DNA of 25,969 bases from an uncultured Eubacteriales bacterium (GTDB taxonomy: Bacteria; Bacillota_A; Clostridia; Lachnospirales; Cellulosilyticaceae). Shown here one piece after another: positions 16,615 through 24,093 of this stretch. The notes beneath the pieces are model-generated. The model was not told where the DNA came from. It saw only the letters and a program-made list of their open reading frames with translations, and searched no databases. The first letter of the stretch is position 1; each line of letters opens with the position of its first letter. Location of the stretch: contig USPX01000011.1 of the NCBI GenBank assembly GCA_900556665.1, positions 1-25,969 on the forward strand. The letters run 5' to 3'. The translations under genes and the position numbers were made by a program.

Positions 16615-17655
16615 ATGTCTTATATCTATCCTAATCTAAAAGGGGACCGTACCACTTATAAAGTTTATTTTGTTTATAAAAAGAAGAAACTATATCTAGG
16701 TTTATTTGATTCTAATGAAGCTGCTACTAAGGCGCTTCAAGATGCCCATGAGATTATGTGTGCTTCTTTTGGTACTTTAGACTTTCCCCATTCTCTTATA
16801 GACTTTAAAAAGATTATTAGCCTTTGTAATTTTAGAGATCATAAAATGTATATTAAGAATCCTATTTATTTAATGGACTCTTACTTCCATTATTATTTGT
16901 CTAAAGATATCATTTTAACATTTGATATGAAGGATTTGTTATTCTTCTCTACTTATAAAATAAATAAACGTGGTAATTATTTATATACATATGATAGTAT
17001 CTCCCAACAAAGTCTTTTAAATCGCTTTGGAATATTAAATCATAGTACTGCTGGTAAAGATTATGTCTTTAAAAACGGGAATCCTTACGATTTTAGAAGA
17101 GATAATATCGAAGTCATCAATACTTATAAAGGGGTTTGTAAAAAAATTATAGATGACCAAACATTTTATACTGCAACAATATATACTACTCAGCCTTTAA
17201 TCTTAGGCCATTATCCTTCGGAAATTACAGCTGCTATTGCTTATAACAAGGCTGCCGACTTCCTTATGGCCCAATCAGACGTACAACGGGAATACATACT
17301 TAATACAATTCCATTTATTACAAAGGCTGAGTACGATGCCATTTATGCGAGTATTAAGCTTTCTCCAAGACTTAAAACACCTAGTGCAACTCGTAAACGT
17401 GCCATTGCTGGCAATACATATCGTGGCGTTAGCCAGACCAAAAGTGGCTTTAGGGCAAATATTGGTTATAATAGAAAACAAATTCACTTAGGTATCTACC
17501 CTACTGAAAAACGTGCGGCTCAAGCATATAATTTTGCTTCCTTCTATCTTTTTGGCCAAAATGGCCACATCAATGATGTAACACCTCTTGTACATAATAG
17601 TGATGCTGCTAAGGTTGCTAGTCACCTTGAAAAACATAATCTTACTAAAAAATAG
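16615..17655 (+). CDS. Triple AP2-like repeat protein with degenerate HNH core
   Basis: I start this 346-residue protein at the ATG (16615-16617), which has AAGGA 11 nt upstream; an in-frame GTG at 16606 lies too close to that site. Three segments look like AP2 DNA-binding repeats: about residues 9-50 (YKVYFVYKKKKLYLGLF), 170-218 (YKGVCKK to AYNKAADF) and 268-315 (YRGVSQTKSGFRANI to AAQAYNFASF). Between the first and second, DYVFKNGNPYDFRRDNIEVI (about 149-168) resembles the DHIDGN-x-x-DNR-x-NL core of HNH homing endonucleases, but the metal-binding His is Val. It therefore looks like a homing-endonuclease derivative that lost nuclease activity. Its DNA target is unknown. It stands alone and ends at a strong shared terminator. 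Confidence 0.75.
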   Translation: MSYIYPNLKGDRTTYKVYFVYKKKKLYLGLFDSNEAATKALQDAHEIMCASFGTLDFPHSLIDFKKIISLCNFRDHKMYIKNPIYLMDSYFHYYLSKDIILTFDMKDLLFFSTYKINKRGNYLYTYDSISQQSLLNRFGILNHSTAGKDYVFKNGNPYDFRRDNIEVINTYKGVCKKIIDDQTFYTATIYTTQPLILGHYPSEITAAIAYNKAADFLMAQSDVQREYILNTIPFITKAEYDAIYASIKLSPRLKTPSATRKRAIAGNTYRGVSQTKSGFRANIGYNRKQIHLGIYPTEKRAAQAYNFASFYLFGQNGHINDVTPLVHNSDAAKVASHLEKHNLTKK

Positions 17656-17660
17656 AGTCT

Positions 17661-17707
17661 AAAAAGGAGCTAACTTGAAATTATTTTTCTCAAGTTAGCT
17701 CCTTTTT
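17661..17707. terminator. Bidirectional terminator
   Basis: A perfect 18-bp stem (17661-17678 with 17690-17707) has an 11-nt loop, five A on one side and T on the other. It serves two convergent genes; the stop codon of the minus-strand gene begins at its edge. Confidence 0.9.
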
Positions 17708-18723
17708 TATTTCTCTATACTATTTCTTGTAATGCAAAGGTTTGTTAAACCTAAGTTATACATATGATATGGTTTATTTTTATCCATTGGTTTATCAGTT
17801 TCTTTAATATGTCCATGTGCATATGTTTCTAGAGTTGGTGCTATAATTGGCATATCCATCATAAGGTGCATATACTGTTCATAAATAGAAACATCATGTG
17901 CTTCTAAAGTAAGCAGTGCTGCCATATCTATTTCTGGAGTAATCTCAACAAACTCTAGACTCTTATTGGCTTTAATACCATATTTAAGAGTATATACACC
18001 AGCTCCTTCTATTTCTTTCAAAACTTTACGATTAAGGCGTGCTATCTTCTGAATCATTGTCTTTGTTAAATCATCTGCTACTTTTACGCTACACACCTTT
18101 TTAGCTTCATATGATCCTTCTAATGGATCATAAATTTGTAACTTACCTGCTTCATCTATAATAACAAGGCTCATAATATTCTTTACATATTCTGGAATAA
18201 TTTGAACGGCAAAGCTATCAATCTGATCATCCATATCTAATATAAAGTCTGCCATATCTTCATGACTTTCTACACGTTTTAATTCGCTACGGCTACCATA
18301 TTGCTTAATGAAATTAAATGGTAAGTTAATGTTTTCAATTTTTTCAAATGCCATTTCTTTATTATCTTGATAATAAGTTGTAGCCGTTGGAATCTCTAAT
18401 ACTTCTAGAAGCTCTAGAATTCCTTTTGGATTACTTAGTTCATCCATTGCTGCTTTAGATGGATAAGTCTTGCAATGTAATTTACATTCTAATGGAAAGT
18501 CTAACTTTGAATTAAATACGATTGCATCTACTCTTAAACTAAGCTTTTCTATATTTTCATTATTAATTGTTGCTAAAATGTGTTCTGTTGCAATTTGTGC
18601 ACCAACGCAGTCTACTTTTGGGTCTAATAAGGTTGTTGCAATACCTGCTTTTGCTGCTTCTATACATAACATTAAGGCAGATACACCACCACCTACTATG
18701 CCAATTCTTTTTACAAAACTCAT
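17707..18723 (-). CDS. Orphan PurK-like ATP-grasp protein
   Basis: The first 60 residues (RIGIVGGGVSALMLCIEAAK, then TTLLDPKVDCVGAQIATEHI) closely follow the N-terminal fold of PurK, where LDP and DCPA-Q-AD-H are typical. The later ATP-grasp part is much more diverged, for example ALLTLEAHDVSIYEQYMHLMMD near 265-290, which recalls the PurK segment around SQFEQHLRA. PurK makes N5-carboxyaminoimidazole ribonucleotide in purine synthesis, but there are no pur genes here, and the usual substrate-binding and ATP motifs are hard to find. The protein has 338 residues, slightly short for PurK. The ATG has AGAGGAG upstream. It follows a membrane protein gene by 19 nt, so the two are probably co-transcribed. 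The true substrate is unknown. Confidence 0.65.
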   Translation of the reverse strand: MSFVKRIGIVGGGVSALMLCIEAAKAGIATTLLDPKVDCVGAQIATEHILATINNENIEKLSLRVDAIVFNSKLDFPLECKLHCKTYPSKAAMDELSNPKGILELLEVLEIPTATTYYQDNKEMAFEKIENINLPFNFIKQYGSRSELKRVESHEDMADFILDMDDQIDSFAVQIIPEYVKNIMSLVIIDEAGKLQIYDPLEGSYEAKKVCSVKVADDLTKTMIQKIARLNRKVLKEIEGAGVYTLKYGIKANKSLEFVEITPEIDMAALLTLEAHDVSIYEQYMHLMMDMPIIAPTLETYAHGHIKETDKPMDKNKPYHMYNLGLTNLCITRNSIEK

Positions 18724-18742
18724 GTCTCTTCTCCTCTTAAAA

Positions 18743-19417
18743 CTATTTACTTTCTAATAAGTATCTCATCATTTCTACTGTTTTATCAATATCTTTTGCA
18801 GTAGTTGTGATACCTAATACGATTTCTTCACCTAATTCACTACTTGGTATATTGTCAATCTTTGATACTTTGATTCCAAATACATGCTGATCACCTTTAG
18901 TAATATTAAAGTTTTCATCTTTATTATAACCTGCGATTACAAGTTGGTCTTTATATTCTTCTAAAAGAGTTTTACACTCTGGTATTTCATCTAATGGCCT
19001 AAACATATCTTGTCCTGTTTCCCTTAAATAATTATCAAATGTTTGTGGTGGAAGGCCTAAAATATCTAATTCTTTAGTTGTAATTTGAAGTGCAATCTTT
19101 TGTGCTGTAGCAAGCTCCATTTCTGTAGACCTTGTCCAATCTATTGCTGAAATCATAAGCCCTGCATCGAAGTTTTCCTTAAAACTTGTAGTTACTTCAT
19201 CTAATGCCTTTTGATCTTCAGTATAAATCTTACCGGCTAAAGTAATATCTACTGTATTAACTTCTCTTGGTGCAAGCATTGCCGTGATTAATTGTATCAA
19301 AAATACACCTGCTATAAGACAAAATAAGGCAGGCTTTCGATAATATTCCCATAGGTGTTCTAACTTCTCTTTAAATCCCATTTCACTAAATGATTTTCCA
19401 TACTTCTCCACTGCCAT
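18743..19417 (-). CDS. Single-pass membrane protein of unknown function
   Basis: I do not recognise this 224-residue protein. It has a charged cytoplasmic start (about 1-28), one membrane helix (about 30-48, PALFCLIAGVFLIQLITAML) and an extracytoplasmic domain of about 170 residues rich in acidic residues. The external part includes ALQITTKELDILGLPPQTFDNYL and could be a compact sensor or a binding fold. The ATG follows AGGAGG closely. It is the first gene of a likely two-gene operon with the PurK-like protein. Its upstream region is shared with the divergent rhomboid-like gene (264 nt, AT-rich, no clear sites). Confidence 0.6.
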   Translation of the reverse strand: MAVEKYGKSFSEMGFKEKLEHLWEYYRKPALFCLIAGVFLIQLITAMLAPREVNTVDITLAGKIYTEDQKALDEVTTSFKENFDAGLMISAIDWTRSTEMELATAQKIALQITTKELDILGLPPQTFDNYLRETGQDMFRPLDEIPECKTLLEEYKDQLVIAGYNKDENFNITKGDQHVFGIKVSKIDNIPSSELGEEIVLGITTTAKDIDKTVEMMRYLLESK

Positions 19418-19681
19418 TTCCTCCTCTATTCTCCTGCCCCTTTGAATAAACTATTGCCTATGCTATACTAAAGTATGATTATCCAATATTTCTTTATATT
19501 GTATACTTGATGCTGTTATATACTAATTAACAGTATATGTTTATGTATTATAGGTTTATAGTTCATTATATATTTCTACAAAGATTACAATATATTCAGC
19601 AAGATTATCAATTTTATTATAAACTATGATATATTATAAATCAAAAGTATATGATTGATATGAATTTATAAGGAGGTACTT

Positions 19682-20494
19682 ATGGACTTTTTAGACAAGT
19701 TATCACGTAAATATGGTAAGTATGCTATTCGTGACTTAATGAAGTATATCATCATTGGAAATGGTGTTATCTTTCTCTTAGAAATGATTACACGAATTAG
19801 CATTTCAAGCTTGCTTTCATTTAATTTAGCAGCAGTTTTACACGGGCAAATTTGGAGACTTGTTACTTTCGTATTTATTCCAGATAGTCACAGTATTATT
19901 TTCTTATTCTTTATGTTGTACTTATATTATTCAATAGGTGCAGCTTTAGAGGATGCTTGGGGAACTTTTAAGTTTAATGTTTATTATTTCTCTGGTGCCC
20001 TCTTTACAGTAATTGGTTCAAGTATTGTTTCACTTATTACAGGGTATAACATTTCTGCTTCAGCATACTATATTAACTTATCATTATTTTTAGCTTATGC
20101 AACTTTATTCCCAAATGTAGAGTTTTTAATGTTTTATATTTTACCTGTTAAAGTGAAGTACTTAGCCCTTTTAGATGTAGCACTTTTAGCTTATCAATTT
20201 ATTATGCCAGGCTTAGGTCAAAAGATTTTAATTGTTGTTTCTTTACTTAACTTCTTAATCTTCTTTGGTAAATCTATTAAAGGAGCTAAGCCAACAGCTA
20301 CACAAAAAAACTTTAGGAAACAAAAACGTGAACTTCAAAAAGGTGACCCTATTCGTGTAGCTTTCCACAAATGTACAGTATGCGGCAAAACAGAACTTAC
20401 TGACCCAGACATGGAATTCAGATACTGCTCAAGCTGCAACGGCAACTACGAATACTGCATGGACCACCTCAAAAATCACGAACACAAAAAATAG
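19682..20494 (+). CDS. Rhomboid-like membrane protein with C-terminal zinc ribbon
   Basis: This 270-residue protein has about six membrane helices in residues 22-198, and its segments follow the rhomboid order: WRLVTFVFIP (58-66), ALEDAWGTFKFNVYYFSG (88-105), SASAYY (125-130, where proteases have GASGAI) and LFPNVEFLMFYILPVKVKYLALL (142-164). Ser127 is in the nucleophile position, but the flanking glycines are changed, and the last helix has no catalytic His. It is therefore probably a pseudoprotease. The tail carries C231-x2-C234, C249-x2-C252, C259 and several His, a likely zinc ribbon facing the cytoplasm. The ATG follows AAGGAGG. The last 40 or so codons prefer C-ending codons, unlike the rest of the gene. 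Chaperone or quality-control roles known for inactive rhomboids are possible. Confidence 0.72.
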   Translation: MDFLDKLSRKYGKYAIRDLMKYIIIGNGVIFLLEMITRISISSLLSFNLAAVLHGQIWRLVTFVFIPDSHSIIFLFFMLYLYYSIGAALEDAWGTFKFNVYYFSGALFTVIGSSIVSLITGYNISASAYYINLSLFLAYATLFPNVEFLMFYILPVKVKYLALLDVALLAYQFIMPGLGQKILIVVSLLNFLIFFGKSIKGAKPTATQKNFRKQKRELQKGDPIRVAFHKCTVCGKTELTDPDMEFRYCSSCNGNYEYCMDHLKNHEHKK

Positions 20495-20522
20495 GTGACA
20501 CAATAAATGAACCTTAATCAAT

Positions 20523-20543
20523 ACCACCAGTTGAACTGGTGGT
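20523..20543 (-). repeat. Right-end hairpin of the IS200-type element
   Basis: ACCACCAGTT (20523-20532) and AACTGGTGGT (20534-20543) form a perfect palindrome around one base. It resembles the left-end hairpin and is the likely recognition structure for the transposase. Confidence 0.75.
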
Positions 20544-20550
20544 TTGCACA

Positions 20551-20684
20551 GCCCTAGAAGGGCACATTACTGGCAGCATCTTAAAAGATGCACCGATTGG
20601 TCCGCCAATCGCATTACTTTCACAGGCAGCCACTAAAGTGGCTGTCTTTTTTGCCTCTTAATTCTTGCGACCCGTAAACGGGTC
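20551..20684. other. Chain of five short hairpins (possible structured RNA or DNA)
   Basis: Perfect small stems follow each other: GCCCT/AGGGC (20551-20563), GCATCT/AGATGC (20576-20591), CGATTGG/CCAATCG (20594-20611), CAGCCAC/GTGGCTG (20627-20644) and GACCCG/CGGGTC (20669-20684, inside the 3' end of tnpA). Loops are 3-4 nt, and three of them are TAAA on the plus strand. This exceeds what transposition ends need. It may be a structured 3' region of the tnpA transcript, a relic of a guide-like RNA from a former tnpB-bearing element, or an independent RNA ending at the T-run at 20647-20652. Confidence 0.55.
20627..20652 (+). terminator. Plus-strand terminator downstream of the rhomboid-like gene
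   Basis: The CAGCCAC/GTGGCTG stem (20627-20644) with a TAAA loop is followed by a run of six T (20647-20652). It would end plus-strand transcripts entering the insertion sequence and shield tnpA from antisense reading. Confidence 0.7.
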
Positions 20685-21119
20685 CATATATTCTTTAAGC
20701 GAGATTTGATCTGATATAAGATCTTCATTTACTTGATTTCTGATATAGTCTTCTATGATTTTTTGATTTCTTCCTACAGTATCTACATAGTATCCTCTAC
20801 ACCAAAAATGCCTATTACCATACTTATATTTTAAATTTGCATGTCTCTCAAAAATTAATAGTGTACTTTTTCCTTTTAGATATCCCATAAAACTCGCAAC
20901 ACTCATACTTGGTGGAATACATACTAGCATGTGTATATGATCTTTACATGCATGAGCTTCAATTATTTCTACACCTTTTTGCTCACATAACTGACGTAAA
21001 ATCTGTCCTATATCTGCTTTTAATTTCCCATATATTTCTTGTCTTCTATACTTAGGTGCAAACACAATATGGTATTTGCATCTCCATTTAGAATGTGATA
21101 AACTTTGAATGTCATTCAT
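20658..21119 (-). CDS. tnpA: IS200/IS605-family Y1 transposase TnpA
   Basis: This 153-residue enzyme is the right size for the family. It cuts and rejoins single-stranded DNA as a dimer. The HUH motif is H61-I62-H63 in KDHIHMLV, and the catalytic Tyr is probably Y125 in DYIRNQ, with Q129 completing the metal site. Typical segments CKYHIVFAPKYRR (14-26) and FWCRGYYVDTVG (105-116) are present. I start at the ATG at 21117-21119 because AAAGGAGG lies 8 nt upstream; the longer frame to 21176 lacks a site. The ribosome site is buried in a 15-bp stem, a known way to keep IS200 transposition low. The gene looks intact. Confidence 0.95.
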   Translation of the reverse strand: MNDIQSLSHSKWRCKYHIVFAPKYRRQEIYGKLKADIGQILRQLCEQKGVEIIEAHACKDHIHMLVCIPPSMSVASFMGYLKGKSTLLIFERHANLKYKYGNRHFWCRGYYVDTVGRNQKIIEDYIRNQVNEDLISDQISLKEYMDPFTGRKN

Positions 21120-21124
21120 TTGAC

Positions 21125-21185
21125 AAACCTCCTTTGTTATTTGATACGGTTGGCGAACCATTATCATTCTTAACAAAGGAGGTTT
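21125..21185 (-). promoter_or_regulatory. Ribosome-site-hiding stem in the tnpA leader
   Basis: AAACCTCCTTTGTTA (21125-21139) and its exact complement at 21171-21185 form a 15-bp stem that contains the AAAGGAGG site of tnpA. The loop holds a small GGTT/AACC hairpin. In enterobacterial IS200 a similar leader stem blocks translation, so the same control is likely here. Confidence 0.75.
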
Positions 21186-21215
21186 TATTTTTTCATACTA
21201 AAAGTATTTTATTCT

Positions 21216-21232
21216 CACCAGCAGAGCTGGTG
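21216..21232 (-). repeat. Left-end hairpin of the IS200-type element
   Basis: CACCAGC (21216-21222) and GCTGGTG (21226-21232) form a 7-bp stem with a 3-nt loop. It resembles the right-end hairpin and lies about 100 nt upstream of tnpA. Confidence 0.7.
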
Positions 21233-21256
21233 GTTTTTATAACTAAAGTATACAAC

Positions 21257-21290
21257 AAAAGAGTTACCACTGACTTCTTCGTGGTAACTC
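21257..21290 (-). terminator. Terminator of rex
   Basis: GAGTTACCAC (21261-21270) pairs with GTGGTAACTC (21281-21290) across 10 nt. On the minus strand the stem is followed by TTTTGTTG. It starts only a few bases past the rex stop codon. Confidence 0.8.
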
Positions 21291-21295
21291 CTATA

Positions 21296-21952
21296 TTAAA
21301 GTTGTTTAGGCGTACGCCCGTGTTCTGCCTCATTAATTTTATAAGCTAATGTCATTAAATTATGCGATAAGTGTACATTTTCAACTTGTACAGTTTCAGG
21401 CAGGAATAAATCCACTGGTGAGAAATTCCATAAGCCCTTAATTCCCCATTGTGCCAGATTCTCTGCTGTCTCTTTTACTCGTGCTTTTGGCATTGTTAGA
21501 ATAGCAATCTCCACACCATTTTCTTTTACGAACTCTTCCATCTTATCGATGTCTTGTACCTCAACGCCATGTATACTCATACCAATAAGCCTTGGGTTAA
21601 CATCAAAAAGACCAACCAATTTAAATCCATGTTTACTAAACGAATTGGAATTAGCAATTGCTTGTCCTAAATTACCTACTCCAACAATAATCATTTTATA
21701 ACTTTGATGAAGTCCAAGAATTTTTCCAATTTCTGTGTGAAGATACTCTACATTATACCCATATCCTTGTTGCCCGAAGCCTCCGAAATTGTTAAGGTCT
21801 TGACGAATTTGTGAGGCTGTTACATTCATTTTTTCACTTAACTCTCTAGAAGAGATTTTGGTCACACCTTTTTGTAATAACTCGCCTAAATAACGATAAT
21901 ATCGAGGAAGACGTCTTACTACTGCCATCGAAATCTTTCTTTCTCCCGTCAT
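21296..21952 (-). CDS. rex: Redox-sensing transcriptional repressor Rex
   Basis: This 218-residue protein has an N-terminal winged helix (about 10-80; SSRELSEKMNVTASQIRQDL is the recognition region, followed by GFGQQGYGYNV). A Rossmann fold with VGVGNLGQA (about 90-98) binds NADH or NAD. Rex represses fermentation and electron-transfer genes when NADH is low and releases DNA when NADH rises. The ATG has GAGGAG upstream, and the gene has its own promoter at 21990-22018. I found no convincing Rex operator in the window. In a cellulose-fermenting anaerobe it would link catabolic flux to fermentation genes elsewhere. Confidence 0.96.
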   Translation of the reverse strand: MTGERKISMAVVRRLPRYYRYLGELLQKGVTKISSRELSEKMNVTASQIRQDLNNFGGFGQQGYGYNVEYLHTEIGKILGLHQSYKMIIVGVGNLGQAIANSNSFSKHGFKLVGLFDVNPRLIGMSIHGVEVQDIDKMEEFVKENGVEIAILTMPKARVKETAENLAQWGIKGLWNFSPVDLFLPETVQVENVHLSHNLMTLAYKINEAEHGRTPKQL

Positions 21953-21989
21953 GTTTTCAACTCCTCACTACGCTTTTATTATTGATTTC

Positions 21990-22018
21990 AGTATACATTT
22001 ATGTTTTTTTTTTGTCAA
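21990..22018 (-). promoter_or_regulatory. Promoter of rex
   Basis: On the minus strand a perfect TTGACA (22013-22018) and TATACT (21990-21995) are 17 bp apart, about 40 nt upstream of the rex ATG. The spacer is dominated by an A run, which may help promoter bending. Confidence 0.7.
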
Positions 22019-22097
22019 TGTAGTTTCTTGGCCTCTTTTCTTTCATTTTGCGTTTTTTTTTGCTAAAATTAGATAAGATTTACTAAGGAGGCTAAAA

Positions 22098-24035
22098 ATG
22101 ATTATCTCATGCAGTAATATACAAAAAACATTTATTGATCAAGCTGTATTAAAAAATGTTAGTTTTCATATAGAAGATCACGAAAAGGTCGCTTTAATAG
22201 GCAATAATGGTGCTGGTAAGACAACACTTCTTAAAATTCTTACAAAAGAAATGGAAAGTGATAGTGGGAGTATTTCTTGTAGTAAAGACTGTTCTATTGG
22301 CTATTTAAAACAACATATGGATTTAGATTCAGATCGTACGGTTTACGAAGAGCTTCTCCATGTATTTGATGAGGTTATTGCCCTTGAAGAAAAGCTTCAT
22401 GAAATGGAAGCTGAAATTGCAAGAACTTCTTCTTTAGATTTAATCGGTGCTTATGATGCCCTTCGTATAGAATTCGAAAATAAAAAAGGTTATGAATACA
22501 AAAGTCTTGTAAAAGGTGTTTTAAAAGGACTCGGTTTTGATGAATCAGTTTATGAAAAACCTATTTCAATTTTATCTGGGGGACAAAAAAACCGTGTTGC
22601 CCTTGGTAAGCTTTTACTTCAAGAACCTACACTTTTACTTCTCGATGAGCCAACTAACCACTTAGATATTGAAGCCATTGAATGGCTTGAAGGTTTCCTT
22701 CGTAGTTATAAAGGCGCTGTTATTATCATTTCCCATGACCGTTACTTCTTAGATAAGATTGTAACTAAAGTCATTCACTTAGAATTTGGTCAAGCTTTCG
22801 TTTACAACGGTAACTATAGTGATTATGTGATCAAGAGTGAAAAAGAATATGAAATTGCAATGAAACACTTTGAAAAACAACAAAGAGAAATCGCGCAGCA
22901 ACAAGCTGTCATTGCTAAACTTAAGCAGTTTAATCGTGAAAAATCTCTTAAACGTGCAAGAAGCCGTGAGAAAGCCCTTGAAAAAATAGAAGTCATGGAC
23001 GCACCTATGATTGATAATAAACCTATGCAACTTGTCCTTACACCTCGTATTCCAAGTGGAAATGATGTATTGGATGTGAAAGATGTTAGTAAATCTTTCG
23101 AAGATGCCCCTTTATTTAATAGTATGAATATGTCTATCAAAAAAGGAGATAAAGTTGCTTTAGTTGGTCCTAACGGTGTAGGAAAAACCACATTATTCCG
23201 TATTATCTTAGAGAAAATTCCTGCTACTTCTGGAACAGTAAAACTTGGCTCTAATGTTATGATTGGCTATTATGACCAAGAGCATTCTACATTAGACACT
23301 AGTAATACGATTATGGAAGAAATTCAAACTTCTTTCCCTGAGCTTAAAAATGGAGAAATTCGTAATATGCTTGCGGCTTTCTTATTTACAAATGATGATG
23401 TCTTTAAACCAATCTCAGCATTAAGTGGTGGCGAACGAGGCCGTGTGGCACTTGCTAAAATTATGCTTTCTAAAGCTAACTTCTTAATCCTAGACGAACC
23501 AACTAACCACTTAGATATTTTATCTAAAGAAATTTTAGAAAGTGCTATCTCAAATTATGAAGGGACAGTATTATACGTTTCCCATGACCGTTACTTCATT
23601 AATCAAACAGCTACTAAAGTAGTTGAAATGACTCAAGTTGGCACAAAAGAATATCTTGGTGACTATGATTACTATATCGAAAAGAAAAAGGAACTCGTAA
23701 ACACACCAGTTGCTGCGGCTCCTTCTAAAAACATGGCGAAGACACCTCTTCCTGCTGTGCAAACAGCTCCTGCTACTACATCTAATAAAGATGACTGGCA
23801 AAAGCAAAAAGAGGAACAAACAAGAATTCGTCGTATCCAAAATCAAATTGCAAAAGTAGAAACAGCTATTCAAGAATCTGAAGCTGAAATGGAAAGCATT
23901 GATGCAGATCTTTGTCTTGAAGAAGTTTATACAAATGCGGAGAAAAGCAAAGAACTCCTTCAAAGAAAAGGAGAACTTGAAGAAAAAGTTGCTAATCTTT
24001 ATGAAGAATGGGAAAGTCTTAGCGAACAATTATAA
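22098..24035 (+). CDS. ABC-F family ATPase (translation factor type)
   Basis: This 645-residue protein has two ATPase domains and no membrane segments. The first has GNNGAGKTT (35-43), LSGGQKNR (about 159) and LLLLDEPTNHLD. The second has GPNGVGKTT (about 356), LSGGERGR (about 442) and ILDEPTNHLD. The linker (about 230-320) is rich in charged residues, as in the P-site tRNA-contacting motif of ABC-F proteins. The tail after residue 560 is a coiled coil, as in Uup- or YdiF-type members. ABC-F proteins bind the ribosomal E site and help stalled translation; some give resistance to ribosome antibiotics. The exact subgroup cannot be set by eye. The ATG follows AAGGAGG, and the gene is divergent from rex. 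Confidence 0.93.
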   Translation: MIISCSNIQKTFIDQAVLKNVSFHIEDHEKVALIGNNGAGKTTLLKILTKEMESDSGSISCSKDCSIGYLKQHMDLDSDRTVYEELLHVFDEVIALEEKLHEMEAEIARTSSLDLIGAYDALRIEFENKKGYEYKSLVKGVLKGLGFDESVYEKPISILSGGQKNRVALGKLLLQEPTLLLLDEPTNHLDIEAIEWLEGFLRSYKGAVIIISHDRYFLDKIVTKVIHLEFGQAFVYNGNYSDYVIKSEKEYEIAMKHFEKQQREIAQQQAVIAKLKQFNREKSLKRARSREKALEKIEVMDAPMIDNKPMQLVLTPRIPSGNDVLDVKDVSKSFEDAPLFNSMNMSIKKGDKVALVGPNGVGKTTLFRIILEKIPATSGTVKLGSNVMIGYYDQEHSTLDTSNTIMEEIQTSFPELKNGEIRNMLAAFLFTNDDVFKPISALSGGERGRVALAKIMLSKANFLILDEPTNHLDILSKEILESAISNYEGTVLYVSHDRYFINQTATKVVEMTQVGTKEYLGDYDYYIEKKKELVNTPVAAAPSKNMAKTPLPAVQTAPATTSNKDDWQKQKEEQTRIRRIQNQIAKVETAIQESEAEMESIDADLCLEEVYTNAEKSKELLQRKGELEEKVANLYEEWESLSEQL

Positions 24036-24070
24036 AAAAATAGGCTATCAACATTGATAGCCTATTTTTT
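24035..24070. terminator. Bidirectional terminator between convergent genes
   Basis: A 17-bp stem (24035-24051 with 24054-24070) is flanked by runs of A and T. It overlaps the stop codon of the ABC-F gene and serves the convergent flavoprotein gene as well. Confidence 0.9.
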
Positions 24071-24093
24071 TAACGTTTACTCTATAAAAGCTT

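Larger units (their letters stand above)
20521..21233 (-). mobile_element. IS200-type insertion sequence (tnpA only)
   Basis: A Y1 transposase gene is flanked by similar subterminal hairpins that both read AAACCACCAG on the minus strand. The right-end hairpin is at 20523-20543 and the left-end hairpin at 21216-21232. IS200/IS605 elements move as single strands and have no terminal inverted repeats or target duplications, so exact ends cannot be set by eye; the coordinates are minimum limits. No tnpB is present. It lies between the rhomboid-like gene and rex without breaking either. Confidence 0.85.

Noticed and set aside
20658..21119. IS605-type element with TnpB nuclease
   Set aside because: No tnpB frame is found on either strand next to tnpA.
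21953..22097. Rex operator for autoregulation
   Set aside because: No TTGTTAA-type palindrome resembling a Rex site is visible between rex and the ABC-F gene.
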